Part shown: positions 24,304 through 32,480 of the stretch, one piece after another
Numbering within the stretch: position 1 is the first letter of the stretch
Layout: every line of letters begins with the position of its first letter
Assembly (NCBI GenBank): GCA_021414245.1
Contig: JAIOOU010000014.1
Span: 1 to 53,359, forward strand
Origin: Chloroflexota bacterium
GTDB lineage: Bacteria > Chloroflexota > Anaerolineae > Anaerolineales > Villigracilaceae
DNA: 53,359 nucleotides
Direction of reading: 5' to 3'
Made by a program: the position numbers and the translations under genes
Notes under the pieces: model-generated
The model's database searches: none
Told to the model about the DNA's origin: nothing
Seen by the model: only the letters and a program-made list of their open reading frames with translations

Positions 24304-26757
24304 ATGAGTGATACGAAACAATTAACTCTTCCAATTACCGGAATGACCTGTGCGAACTGCGTTGCCACAGTGGAACGCAATTTGAAGAGGCTGGATGGGG
24401 TGAATAGCGCGGTGGTGAACCTGTCCTCGGAACGTGCGACCGTTGACTTTGATGCCGCCAAACTTGGTCTGTCCGAGGTCATAGCCCGCGTGAATCGTGC
24501 CGGATATGGCGTGGCCACCGGTGAAGCGGATTTGATCATCAAGCGCTTGTCTGATGACAACGATGCCCGCCGGTTGGAAAAAGCGCTTGCCAGGCTCGAA
24601 GGTGTGCTGGAAGCTCAGGTGACCTTCACCACGGAAAAAGCGCGGGTGAAATACATTCCCACGATCGTCACACAGGCGGAACTTCGTCGCGCGGTGGCTT
24701 CGGCTGGGTTTGAAGCCTTGGAACTTGGCGGCGAGGCCGAGGATGCGGAAGCACAGGCGCGCGAACATGAGATCAATGAACAGCGCCGTTTGTTGATCAT
24801 TGGTTTAATTTTCACAGTACCGCTCTTCCTGCTTTCCATGGGCAAGGACTTCAACCTGCTGCCCGCTTTTGTATATTCCAGTAACGCCATGGATGGGATG
24901 CGCGAGGCACAGCCCTGGTTTGGCTGGTTAATGCTGGTGCTGGCGCTGCCGGTTCAATTCTACGTGGGCTGGCAATACTATGTGGGTGCGTTCAAGGCCT
25001 TGCGAAACCGTTCCGCGAACATGGATGTCCTGATCGTGATGGGATCCTCGGCTGCATTCTTTTATTCCCTGCCGATCACCTTTGATCTGTTGATGGGTCA
25101 TGTCTATTATGAAACAGCTGCGGTCATCATTACACTCATCAAACTGGGTAAATTTCTGGAGGCGCGTGCCAAGGGCCGCACCTCCGAGGCGATCAAGAAA
25201 TTAATGGGATTGAGGGCAAAGACAGCCCGCATCATTCGTGACGGGGTGGAGGCTGAGGTGCCCGCGGACGATGTGCGTGTGGGCGACATTGTGATCGTGA
25301 GACCGGGCGAGAAGATCCCGGTGGACGGAGTGGTGGTGGACGGTAGAAGTGCCATCGACGAATCCATGCTGACGGGCGAGTCTCTGCCCGTGGAAAAAAA
25401 ACCCGGTGACGTGGTCATCGGTGCCACCCTCAATAAACTGGGCATGCTGAGGTTCGAAGCTACAAAGGTCGGCAGGGAAACTGCCCTGGCACAAATCGTA
25501 AAACTGGTGGAGGATGCGCAGGGCAGCAAGGCTCCCATTCAAAAGCTGGCGGATCAGGTCTCAGCCATATTTGTACCGATCGTGATCGGCATTGCCGCCC
25601 TGACCTTTGCAGGCTGGTATTTCCTTGGACCAACCCTGCCGATTAATTCCGATATTGATAATTTCACACGCGCCCTGATTTATATGGTGGCCGTGTTAGT
25701 GATCGCCTGTCCGTGTGCGATGGGTCTGGCCACTCCGACTGCAATCATGGTAGGCACCGGCAAGGGCGCAGAAGTGGGCATCCTCTTCCGCAACAGCGAG
25801 GCCCTCGAGCGGGCCGGCAACGTAAGCGTGGTCATCCTGGATAAGACCGGGACCATCACCAAGGGACAACCGGCAGTGACCGATATCGTCACAGGCGGAA
25901 AATACGACGGCGATGAAGTATTGCGCCTGGCTGCCTCGGTTGAAAAAGGCAGTGAACATCCGTTGGGAGAGTCCATCTGGGCCGAGGCCACGACTCGCGG
26001 ATTGATTTTGGTGGAACCCACCGGTTTTAAAGCAGAGGCCGGGCATGGCGTGCAGGCCGAGGTCGGGGGAAGAAGCGTGATCGTCGGGAATGTGAGAATG
26101 TTCCAGACACGCGGAATCCAATTGGGAAATCTTGCGTCTGAAGTTTCGCGTTTGCAGTCCGAGGCAAAAACCGCGATGCTGGTCGCAATTGATAATGAAG
26201 CCGCCGGGGTCATTGCCGTGGCGGATACGATCAAGGAAAGTTCAAAGGATGCGATAGCGGACCTTCACAAAATGGGATTGAAGGTCGCCATGATCACCGG
26301 TGATAACCAAAAGACCGCGGACGCGATCGCGAAACAAGTGGGTGTGGATACCGTACTGGCAGAAGTGTTACCTGAGGGAAAATCCGCCGAGGTTAAGAAA
26401 CTGCAAGCCGGCAGTGTAGTGGTTGCCATGGTGGGTGACGGGGTGAACGATGCCCCTGCCCTCGCACAGGCGGACGTTGGCCTAGCGATCGGCACCGGTA
26501 CGGATGTGGCCATGGCGGCTGCACCCGTGACCCTGATGAGCGGTGACCTGCGCGGAGTTGCGCGGGCGATCAATCTTTCACGTAAGACATTGGGAACGAT
26601 CAAACAAAACCTGTTCTGGGCGTTTTTCTATAATGTGGTTCTGATTCCTGCCGCAGCGCTTGGATATTTGAATCCCATGCTGGCAGCCGGTGCGATGGCC
26701 TTTAGCAGTGTGTTCGTTGTGACGAATAGCCTGCGTCTGCGCGGCCAGAAAATATAA
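24304..26757 (+). CDS. copA: copper-translocating P1B-type ATPase
   Basis: 817 residues. The first HMA domain has MTCANC (C16, C19); a second HMA-like repeat (about 75-140) has lost its CxxC. Eight membrane helices are expected; the transport motif C469-P-C471 lies in helix 6. TGES (actuator), D513-KTGT (phosphorylation), SEHPLGES and [10 protein letters not shown] are all present. CPC marks a Cu(I)/Ag(I) exporter. ATP-driven efflux protects the cytoplasm and can load extracytoplasmic copper enzymes such as the NirK nearby. Confidence 0.95.
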   Translation: MSDTKQLTLPITGMTCANCVATVERNLKRLDGVNSAVVNLSSERATVDFDAAKLGLSEVIARVNRAGYGVATGEADLIIKRLSDDNDARRLEKALARLEGVLEAQVTFTTEKARVKYIPTIVTQAELRRAVASAGFEALELGGEAEDAEAQAREHEINEQRRLLIIGLIFTVPLFLLSMGKDFNLLPAFVYSSNAMDGMREAQPWFGWLMLVLALPVQFYVGWQYYVGAFKALRNRSANMDVLIVMGSSAAFFYSLPITFDLLMGHVYYETAAVIITLIKLGKFLEARAKGRTSEAIKKLMGLRAKTARIIRDGVEAEVPADDVRVGDIVIVRPGEKIPVDGVVVDGRSAIDESMLTGESLPVEKKPGDVVIGATLNKLGMLRFEATKVGRETALAQIVKLVEDAQGSKAPIQKLADQVSAIFVPIVIGIAALTFAGWYFLGPTLPINSDIDNFTRALIYMVAVLVIACPCAMGLATPTAIMVGTGKGAEVGILFRNSEALERAGNVSVVILDKTGTITKGQPAVTDIVTGGKYDGDEVLRLAASVEKGSEHPLGESIWAEATTRGLILVEPTGFKAEAGHGVQAEVGGRSVIVGNVRMFQTRGIQLGNLASEVSRLQSEAKTAMLVAIDNEAAGVIAVADTIKESSKDAIADLHKMGLKVAMITGDNQKTADAIAKQVGVDTVLAEVLPEGKSAEVKKLQAGSVVVAMVGDGVNDAPALAQADVGLAIGTGTDVAMAAAPVTLMSGDLRGVARAINLSRKTLGTIKQNLFWAFFYNVVLIPAAALGYLNPMLAAGAMAFSSVFVVTNSLRLRGQKI

Positions 26758-26787
26758 TGATCCTGACGTATAAAAGGAACCTTTAAC

Positions 26788-27294
26788 ATGAAGAAACTCA
26801 TTATTCTCCTCATCACGGTCATGATGATATTAACTGCATGTGCTCCGAAACAAAGCGGGCCGGCCAAAGCCGAGCTGCCCGCGGGGAGAGCCTATGCGGA
26901 TGGCAAGGAAATTTATTTTGTCCATACGGAAGCCTCAGACCCGGGCGTGGCGGACAAATTGACCGCCATGATGAAATCTCCGGTGCTCCTGGTGCCTTCG
27001 CTGGCAAACGTCCCTGCTGAATCTCTCGCAAATGTTTACGTGTTCACCAATGGCCTTGCCGGCTCCGGTCCCTTCGGGTTTCAACCGGATGTCTTCGACA
27101 ACCCGCCTGGTACGGATGGGTATTCCCCGCTTCGTCGTTTGAACGTGATCACCTGGCTGGATGAAAACAAAGCCCGTGAACTCAAGTCTGCCTCCGAGGT
27201 GTTGGATGCGCAAACTGCAGGCGAGTTAACCATCGAGCAGCCCGGTGTGGTCATTAATATGCCCTTTGTTCTTTGGGATGGTGGAATGCGATAA
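26788..27294 (+). CDS. DUF7482-type lipoprotein
   Basis: 168 residues. MKKLIILLITVMMILTAC gives a lipobox with Cys18. The mature part has EIYFVHTEASDPGVADKLT, LANVYVFTNGLAGSGPFGFQ and SPLRRLNVITWLDENKAREL, which I recall as a conserved uncharacterised family (DUF7482-like). It has His and Met that could bind metal but no clear motif. Position directly after copA and before another copper-type membrane gene suggests an extracytoplasmic copper role; that is inference. Confidence 0.75.
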   Translation: MKKLIILLITVMMILTACAPKQSGPAKAELPAGRAYADGKEIYFVHTEASDPGVADKLTAMMKSPVLLVPSLANVPAESLANVYVFTNGLAGSGPFGFQPDVFDNPPGTDGYSPLRRLNVITWLDENKARELKSASEVLDAQTAGELTIEQPGVVINMPFVLWDGGMR

Positions 27295-27301
27295 CCCTTT
27301 G

Positions 27302-27340
27302 GCTATCAGGATCTGATCAAGGATCCTGATAGCTGATTTC
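27302..27340 (+). terminator. hairpin after the DUF7482 gene
   Basis: A perfect 12-bp stem, GCTATCAGGATC (27302-27313) against 27322-27333, with an 8-nt loop, followed by TGATTTCCATTTTA. The T-run is weak, so it may be a partial terminator separating csoR-copA from the TauE-like gene. Confidence 0.6.
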
Positions 27341-27357
27341 CATTTTATTGAGGTCAA

Positions 27358-28557
27358 ATGTCAAAACAGCAGCAGAAGAAGAACACTTTAAATCCGGTCA
27401 TGATTGTATCTTTGGGCGTGGTCTTCGTCGCGATTGCCCTGGTTCTGCTCGTGCTAAAACCGGGCGTACAGTCCCAGGTTTTGAGCACGGGTTCGGGCAC
27501 ATGGAGTCAACTTGTGGTGGCGTTCATCACGGGCATCACCACCGGTGGATTAAGCTGCCTGGCGGTCCAGGGTGGTTTGCTGGCAAGCTCACTCGCACAT
27601 CAAATTGAACAGGATTATGTTGGACAAAATGCGAACAGAAAACAAAGACAAAATGTCGCAGTCCGGCCCAATTCCGCCTTCCCGATCTTCCTTTTCCTGA
27701 TCGCCAAACTGGTTGCCTATACTTTGCTGGGCGCCCTGCTGGGCTGGCTTGGCTCTTATTTGACGCTCAGCCCAATGACGCGCGCCATGCTCATGATCGC
27801 GATCGGCATTTTTATGATCGGGAATGCGCTGCGCATGTTCAATGTGCATCCCATCTTTCGTTACTTCTCGATCGAGCCGCCCAAATTCATCACCCGCTAT
27901 ATCCGGCGCACCGCCAAGGGCACCGACATGTTTACGCCACTCTTCCTTGGTGCACTCACGGTCTTCATTCCCTGCGGTGTGACACAAGCCATGATGGCCA
28001 CTGCGCTTGGCACGGGCAGCGCCGCGATTGGTGCTGCGCTCATGTTTGCTTTTATCCTTGGGACCAGTCCGGTCTTTTTCATCGTGGCTTATTTGACGAC
28101 GGAACTTGGGGCAAAACTCGAAAAATTTTTTATGCGATTTGTGGCGGTTGTATTGCTGGTTTTGGGATTTGTCACTCTGGACGGGGGACTCAATGTATTG
28201 GGCTCTCCCTTCTCGTTTCAAAACCTGACCCGCTCGCTGTTCCCCTCCGAAAGCAGTTCTGTGTCTGCGGCTCCTCTGGTTCTTGCTGTCGAAGGGGAAT
28301 TGACTCTGCAAGTCCGGAACGATGGATATTTCCCGGTCAGTTTGAAGGCGCCCGCAGACAAGGCCTTTACGCTCAATCTTGTCACTGATCAAACCTATTC
28401 CTGTGCCCGGGATTTTGTCATCCCTGCACTGGATTACTATCAACTGCTTCCGGATACAGGCACTGTGCAGGTTAACATCCCCGCTCAGAAACCGGGTTCG
28501 ACCCTGTTTTTTACCTGTTCGATGGGAATGTACACCGGGCAGATCGTTTTTGAATAA
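27358..28557 (+). CDS. TauE/SafE-like membrane protein with C-terminal cupredoxin-like domain
   Basis: 399 residues. About seven membrane segments; GLSCLAVQGG (near 65) and FIPCGVTQAMMATALGTGSA (near 205) place conserved Cys in helices, as in SafE/CcdA-like transporters. From about 300, outside the membrane, a beta-rich domain ends with SCARDFVIP and FFTCSMGMYTGQIVFE. That Cys-Ser-Met-Gly-Met pattern could hold copper as in cupredoxins. No Shine-Dalgarno stands out. Placed among copper genes and followed 14 nt later by an HMA chaperone, so copper transport or assembly is likely; substrate direction is unknown. Confidence 0.82.
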   Translation: MSKQQQKKNTLNPVMIVSLGVVFVAIALVLLVLKPGVQSQVLSTGSGTWSQLVVAFITGITTGGLSCLAVQGGLLASSLAHQIEQDYVGQNANRKQRQNVAVRPNSAFPIFLFLIAKLVAYTLLGALLGWLGSYLTLSPMTRAMLMIAIGIFMIGNALRMFNVHPIFRYFSIEPPKFITRYIRRTAKGTDMFTPLFLGALTVFIPCGVTQAMMATALGTGSAAIGAALMFAFILGTSPVFFIVAYLTTELGAKLEKFFMRFVAVVLLVLGFVTLDGGLNVLGSPFSFQNLTRSLFPSESSSVSAAPLVLAVEGELTLQVRNDGYFPVSLKAPADKAFTLNLVTDQTYSCARDFVIPALDYYQLLPDTGTVQVNIPAQKPGSTLFFTCSMGMYTGQIVFE

Positions 28558-28571
28558 ATGCGGAGATGTCC

Positions 28572-28784
28572 ATGATCAAGAAAACCTTTAAAATCCCCGA
28601 CATGACCTGCTCCAACTGCGCCATGAAACTCGAATCCCTGGAGGACAGCCTGGAAGGTGTCCGGGAGATCAACGCGAGTTATCACCGCCTTGAAATGGTC
28701 ATTGAGTATGACGAATCGAAATTGACAGATGAACAGATCGTTGCGGCGGTAAAGAAAAAAGGCTACCAGGCCATCGCTGCTTAA
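28572..28784 (+). CDS. second HMA-domain metal chaperone
   Basis: 70 residues from ATG 28572 (GGAG 6 nt upstream; ATG 28566 overlaps that site). KTFKIPDMTCSNCAMKLESL has C-x2-C in the MTCSNC form. It differs from the CopZ at 24035 (SCGHC), so the two may serve different partners: this one plausibly the TauE-like protein just upstream. Last gene of the copper cluster. Confidence 0.9.
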   Translation: MIKKTFKIPDMTCSNCAMKLESLEDSLEGVREINASYHRLEMVIEYDESKLTDEQIVAAVKKKGYQAIAA

Positions 28785-28799
28785 TCTCACATCTGAAAG

Positions 28800-28838
28800 A
28801 CAGGCATACAAGTGGAAAGTTCCTTGTATGCCTGTTTG
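28800..28838 (+). terminator. terminator of the copper cluster
   Basis: A perfect 13-bp stem, ACAGGCATACAAG (28800-28812) with its complement at 28823-28835, and a 10-nt loop; only TT follows. It overlaps the promoter region of the next gene. Confidence 0.65.
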
Positions 28839-28842
28839 CGTG

Positions 28843-28848
28843 TATACT
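28843..28848 (+). promoter_or_regulatory. -10 element of the DUF2203 gene, leaderless start
   Basis: TATACT followed by exactly 6 nt and ATG 28855. No Shine-Dalgarno is present between the preceding hairpin and the start. The -35 region overlaps the terminator stem and is weak. Confidence 0.5.
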
Positions 28849-28854
28849 TTTGCC

Positions 28855-29238
28855 ATGCCAAAATATTACACTCCCGGGGAAGCAAATCAAACATTGGGTA
28901 TCGTCCGTCCGATCGTGGCTGAGTTGATGCAGATCGGCGAACGCATCCGTGCGAGCCAGCCCGAATACTGGTCTGTGGTGCAAAAGTCCGCGGGTAACGG
29001 CGGGAACCCTGCCCTGAGCAAGCTGCTGCCTGATTTTGACCGCCTGGATGAGCTTTTGCACAAGATCCAGGATATGGGTATTGAAGTCAAGGATCTGACC
29101 ATTGGGCTGATTGATTTCGTTGCCATGCATGAGGGCCGTGAAGTGTATCTGTGCTGGAAGTATGGTGAGGACAGGATCGAGTTCTGGCATGAAGTCGAGG
29201 ATGGATTTTCCGGTCGCCGGTTGATCGACTGGGAATAG
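28855..29238 (+). CDS. DUF2203 family protein
   Basis: 127 residues from ATG 28855. PKYYTPGEANQTLGIVRPIV, LDELLHKIQDMGIEVKDLTI and GLIDFVAMHEGREVYLCWKY follow the DUF2203 pattern; the end GEDRIEFWHEVEDGFSGRRL is its most conserved part. Function is unknown. It stands alone between the copper cluster and the kinase gene, each with its own promoter. Confidence 0.88.
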   Translation: MPKYYTPGEANQTLGIVRPIVAELMQIGERIRASQPEYWSVVQKSAGNGGNPALSKLLPDFDRLDELLHKIQDMGIEVKDLTIGLIDFVAMHEGREVYLCWKYGEDRIEFWHEVEDGFSGRRLIDWE

Positions 29239-29243
29239 GCCTG

Positions 29244-29272
29244 TTGTCAACTATCCCGAATTGACCTATACT
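29244..29272 (+). promoter_or_regulatory. promoter of the kinase gene
   Basis: TTGTCA at 29244-29249 and TATACT at 29267-29272 with a 17-nt spacer; 5 of 6 consensus bases each. The start would be near 29279, giving a 25-nt leader containing GAGG. Confidence 0.7.
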
Positions 29273-29303
29273 AGCAGCCATTCTGATTACTGGTTGAGGC
29301 GAA

Positions 29304-30134
29304 ATGACGATTTCAAAAATAGGCCGATATGACGTGGAGAAGGAACTGGCACAGGGAGGCATGGGACTGATCTTCCTGGCTCGTGACCCCTACATTCAAC
29401 GACAGGTCGTTGTAAAAGTCCTTATGTATAGCCGCATGGTCGATGACGTTTATCGTGAATTTTTCCAGCAGGAAGCTGAGTTGATTGCGGCGCTCGAACA
29501 CCCCTGTATTGTTCCCATTTATGATTTCGGCTTCCACGGGGAGCAGCCTTATATTGTCATGCGTTATATGTCCGAGGGGACCCTGGATGACCGTCTTGCA
29601 AAGGGTGAGTTGAAACATACCGAAATTGCGCACATCCTTAGGCGGGTGGCGGATGCCCTGGATGCCGCGCACCTTCGCAAAATCGTGCATCGGGATGTAA
29701 AACTTTCCAATATCCTCTTTGATTCAACAGGCGAGGCTTTCCTTTCGGATTTTGGAATTGCCAAATCCAAAACCGTGTCTGACGATGGCGGGGATTGGCT
29801 GGTGGGTACGCCTGCCTACATGAGCCCTGAGCAGGCCACGGGCGCGCCTGTGGATGGACGCTCAGATGTCTATGCCCTGGGGGTCGTGTTATACCGCCTC
29901 CTGACCGGTCAACTGCCCTTTTCGTCTGATTCCACAACCGGTTTGATCAATGCTCACGTGGACCTGCCCATTCCGGATGTCCGTCTGGTCAAGGGCAACA
30001 TCCCTGCGGCCTGGCAGGAGGTGGTTGCCAAAGCCATGGCAAAGGAGCCGGGTGACCGTTATGCGACTGCAGGCGATTTTGCCCGGGATGTACAGGAAGT
30101 TGCTTCCGGAAAATGGTATTTAAGAAAATTGTAA
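29304..30134 (+). CDS. Hanks-type Ser/Thr protein kinase
   Basis: 276 residues, only the kinase domain, with no membrane segment or PASTA repeats. Gly-rich loop ELAQGGMG (15-21), Lys38 in VVVKVL, catalytic HRDVKLSN with D131 and N136, DFG at 149-151, and SPEQ for the APE motif. RSDVYALGVVLYRLLTGQLP is subdomain IX. All catalytic residues are present, so it should be active. Being soluble and alone, its input and targets cannot be read from context. Confidence 0.95.
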   Translation: MTISKIGRYDVEKELAQGGMGLIFLARDPYIQRQVVVKVLMYSRMVDDVYREFFQQEAELIAALEHPCIVPIYDFGFHGEQPYIVMRYMSEGTLDDRLAKGELKHTEIAHILRRVADALDAAHLRKIVHRDVKLSNILFDSTGEAFLSDFGIAKSKTVSDDGGDWLVGTPAYMSPEQATGAPVDGRSDVYALGVVLYRLLTGQLPFSSDSTTGLINAHVDLPIPDVRLVKGNIPAAWQEVVAKAMAKEPGDRYATAGDFARDVQEVASGKWYLRKL

Positions 30135-30156
30135 GAGGATTCACAGTTTTCTCATC

Positions 30157-30193
30157 AAGACCTTGTTGCCACATTGACAAGGTCTTCTTTTTG
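30157..30193 (+). terminator. terminator after the kinase gene
   Basis: AAGACCTTGT (30157-30166) pairs perfectly with 30177-30186 around a 10-nt loop, followed by CTTTTT. Canonical Rho-independent form. Confidence 0.88.
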
Positions 30194-30216
30194 AGTTGCG
30201 TATTTGAAGGAGAAAA

Positions 30217-31116
30217 ATGAAAAAAGGTGTTTTGTACGGAATTGGGGCTTATGTGCTTTGGGGTTTCTTCCCGATCTACTGGAAATTTTTACATGTGGTC
30301 CCTGCCATGCAGGTGATCGGTCACCGCATCGGATGGTCCTTTGCGGTTCTGCTGATTTATATCCTTGCCACAAAACAATGGCACGAATTTCGCTCGGTCG
30401 CGTTTAATGCCAAAACGATTGGCATGTATGCGGTGGCCGGAGTGTTACTTTCAATTAACTGGCTTATCTATGTATGGGGTGTGAATGCCGGCTTTATTGT
30501 GGAGACCAGTCTGGGCTACTTCATTAATCCTCTTTTGAGCGTGTTGATGGGGGTGATCTTTTTGCGCGAGCGTCTGCGACCTGCGCAATGGGTCCCGGTA
30601 GTGATCGCCGCGGTCGGAGTGATCTACCTGACCAGCGTCTATGGACGCCTGCCCTGGATCGCATTGTCCCTGGCCCTGTCTTTTGGGATTTACGGGCTTG
30701 TAAAAAAGCTTGCCCCCCTGGGTTCGCTCTATGGTCTGACATTGGAAACCGGAATCGTTTTCCCGGCCGCCCTGATCTATCTGATGGTTGTACAAGCACA
30801 GGGTGCAGGCGCATTCCTGCACGATGGCACAACGGTTGACCTATTCCTGATGGGAGCCGGGATTGTGACCACCATTCCGCTCCTGATGTTTGCCTCCGCA
30901 GCAAAACAGATCCCGCTCAGCATGGTCGGAATCCTTCAATATATCGCTCCGACCCTGCAATTCCTGATCGGTGTCTTCATATACAAGGAGCCGTTTGACC
31001 ATGCCCACTTGACCGGGTTTGGCATTGTCTGGGTGGCTCTGGTTATTTTCTGGGTTGAGAATTTCCTGTCCAATCGGGTGCCTGTTGAGCCCATACCGGA
31101 GCTTGGAGAAGGATAG
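30217..31116 (+). CDS. rarD: EamA-family transporter, RarD-like
   Basis: 299 residues with about ten membrane helices. GIGAYVLWGFFPIYWKFLHV, ISINWLIYVWGVN-type segment LLSINWLIYVWGVNAGFIVE, and SLGYFINPLLSVLMGVIFLR are the RarD/YojE signatures of the drug/metabolite transporter superfamily. Some members move amino acids or other metabolites; the substrate is not evident. AAGGAG is 7 nt before the ATG. Confidence 0.9.
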   Translation: MKKGVLYGIGAYVLWGFFPIYWKFLHVVPAMQVIGHRIGWSFAVLLIYILATKQWHEFRSVAFNAKTIGMYAVAGVLLSINWLIYVWGVNAGFIVETSLGYFINPLLSVLMGVIFLRERLRPAQWVPVVIAAVGVIYLTSVYGRLPWIALSLALSFGIYGLVKKLAPLGSLYGLTLETGIVFPAALIYLMVVQAQGAGAFLHDGTTVDLFLMGAGIVTTIPLLMFASAAKQIPLSMVGILQYIAPTLQFLIGVFIYKEPFDHAHLTGFGIVWVALVIFWVENFLSNRVPVEPIPELGEG

Positions 31117-31149
31117 TGAATTTTTTCGTCTATTTTTATGACATATGTC

Positions 31150-31180
31150 TGGTTATAAATAGGATTGGATTGGTTATAAT
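31150..31180 (+). promoter_or_regulatory. promoter region with direct repeat before the first UbiA gene
   Basis: TGGTTATAA occurs at 31150-31158 and again at 31171-31179, 21 nt apart, about two helical turns. The second copy contains a perfect TATAAT (31175-31180), 27 nt before the ATG. No good -35 is seen. The repeat could bind a regulator or may be chance in AT-rich DNA. Confidence 0.4.
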
Positions 31181-31207
31181 AAACAAAATTATTCAAGGAG
31201 TGACCGG

Positions 31208-32221
31208 ATGAATTTCGCAATGTGGAAGAAAGCGTTGACTGTAATCCCTAATGTTTCCAAACAGGAATGGGACGGGCTCGATATGATTTCCAAGTGGCTG
31301 ATCTCAACTCGCGCGGCGGTGCTTGTAATGACTTTCATCTCAGCTGCCCTCGCGGGGCTGTTTGCCTGGCGTGCGGGTTCATTCAGTTTTGTGCCGTGGA
31401 TTGCGCTGGCTCTGGGGCTTATCCTGGCACATGCCAGCAACAACATCTTCAACGATTACACTGATTATGTGCGCGGCGTGGACAAGGACAATTATTATCG
31501 TACGTTATATGGTGCGCAGCCTGTAGCGGATGGATTGTTGACCAGGCGCCAGCATCTCACTTATTTTGCAGTGACCGGGTTGGTCGCACTGGCTTTTGGC
31601 TTGTACCTGATCTGGTATACCGGTTTCAGCTCCACCACCTGGATTTTGCTCGGCCTTGGCGCGTTCTTTGTCTTGTTCTATACATGGCCGCTTAAAGGAC
31701 TGGCGATGGGTGAGCTGGCCGTTTTGATCGTCTGGGGGCCTTTGATGATCGGCGGCGGCTTTTATGTCCTGACAGGCCGTTGGGACTGGAATGTGACGAT
31801 TGCCAGCCTTCCCTACGTACTCGGTGTGACCACCGTCATTTTTGGCAAACATATAGATAAGATCCTCGCGGACACTGAAAAGAAGATCCACACCTTGCCG
31901 GTGGTGATCGGAGAAAAGGCTGCCCGTTATACGGTCCTGGGGATGATGATCCTTCCGTATTTTCTAACGGCGTATCTGATCGCCACGAAATTCTTCACAC
32001 CGGTGATGGCGATTGTGGTGCTGGCAATCCCAGCCTTCCTGAAGATCTATCCCATATTCCTGAAACCCAAACCACAAACTGCTCCCGAAGGTCAGCAGGG
32101 CTGGCCTCTATACTTCGTTGGATATGCCTTCTATAATAATCGCACCTTCGGCTCGCTCTTCATGCTCGGGCTGTTGGTTGATGCAGCTTTGAGAATTTTC
32201 CTGCCAGCTTTCTGGCGCTAA
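31208..32221 (+). CDS. UbiA-family prenyltransferase (copy 1)
   Basis: 337 residues, about eight to nine membrane helices. First Asp motif NNIFNDYTDYVRGVDKDNYY (around 87), second motif GKHIDKILADTEKKIHTLPV (around 218): both coordinate Mg-prenyl diphosphate. The family prenylates quinone, chlorin or lipid acceptors. No quinone genes are next to it, so the acceptor is unknown. It is a clear paralogue of the next gene, from NFAMWKKAL onward. AAGGAG 7 nt upstream. Confidence 0.88.
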   Translation: MNFAMWKKALTVIPNVSKQEWDGLDMISKWLISTRAAVLVMTFISAALAGLFAWRAGSFSFVPWIALALGLILAHASNNIFNDYTDYVRGVDKDNYYRTLYGAQPVADGLLTRRQHLTYFAVTGLVALAFGLYLIWYTGFSSTTWILLGLGAFFVLFYTWPLKGLAMGELAVLIVWGPLMIGGGFYVLTGRWDWNVTIASLPYVLGVTTVIFGKHIDKILADTEKKIHTLPVVIGEKAARYTVLGMMILPYFLTAYLIATKFFTPVMAIVVLAIPAFLKIYPIFLKPKPQTAPEGQQGWPLYFVGYAFYNNRTFGSLFMLGLLVDAALRIFLPAFWR

Positions 32222-32233
32222 GGCCTGTATTTG

Positions 32234-32280
32234 AAAGGGCTCCCCGGGATTTTTAAATCCTGGGGAGCCCTTTTTCTTTA
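32234..32280 (+). terminator. terminator between the two UbiA genes
   Basis: AAAGGGCTCCCC (32234-32245) pairs with 32262-32273, with a further inner pairing GGAT/ATCC, followed by TTTTTCTTT. Very strong stem. It shows the two paralogues are separately transcribed. Confidence 0.9.
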
Positions 32281-32315
32281 ATCAGACAAAAGTACTCAAT
32301 TTCACAAAAGAGTTG

Positions 32316-32470
32316 TATAATCTCGATTTGACGGATCTTCCTGACGGCATTTGCCGTCATTCAGACAAGAATCTGCCTGGCAAGTAATCACAAGGGCTCG
32401 TGTAATTTTATAAAACCCTTAGTGCCTTTGTGATGAAAATACATTCCCAGGCAGGTTCCAGACTTGCTCA
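32316..32470 (+). promoter_or_regulatory. promoter and structured leader of the second UbiA gene
   Basis: TATAAT lies at 32316-32321, about 160 nt before the ATG. The leader holds a tight hairpin GACGGCA/TGCCGTC (32343-32358), a longer-range pairing TGCCTGG with CCAGGCA (about 32374 and 32447), and a third pair from TCACAAGGG to CCTTTGTGA. No known riboswitch motif is recognised. Roles are inferred only from pairing. Confidence 0.35.
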
Positions 32471-32480
32471 AGGAGAGAGT

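Noticed and set aside
27589-28443. 284-aa minus-strand ORF opposite the TauE-like gene
   Set aside because: Composition is rich in Arg, Gln and Asp with no membrane or domain pattern; the plus frame has clear helices and Cys motifs.
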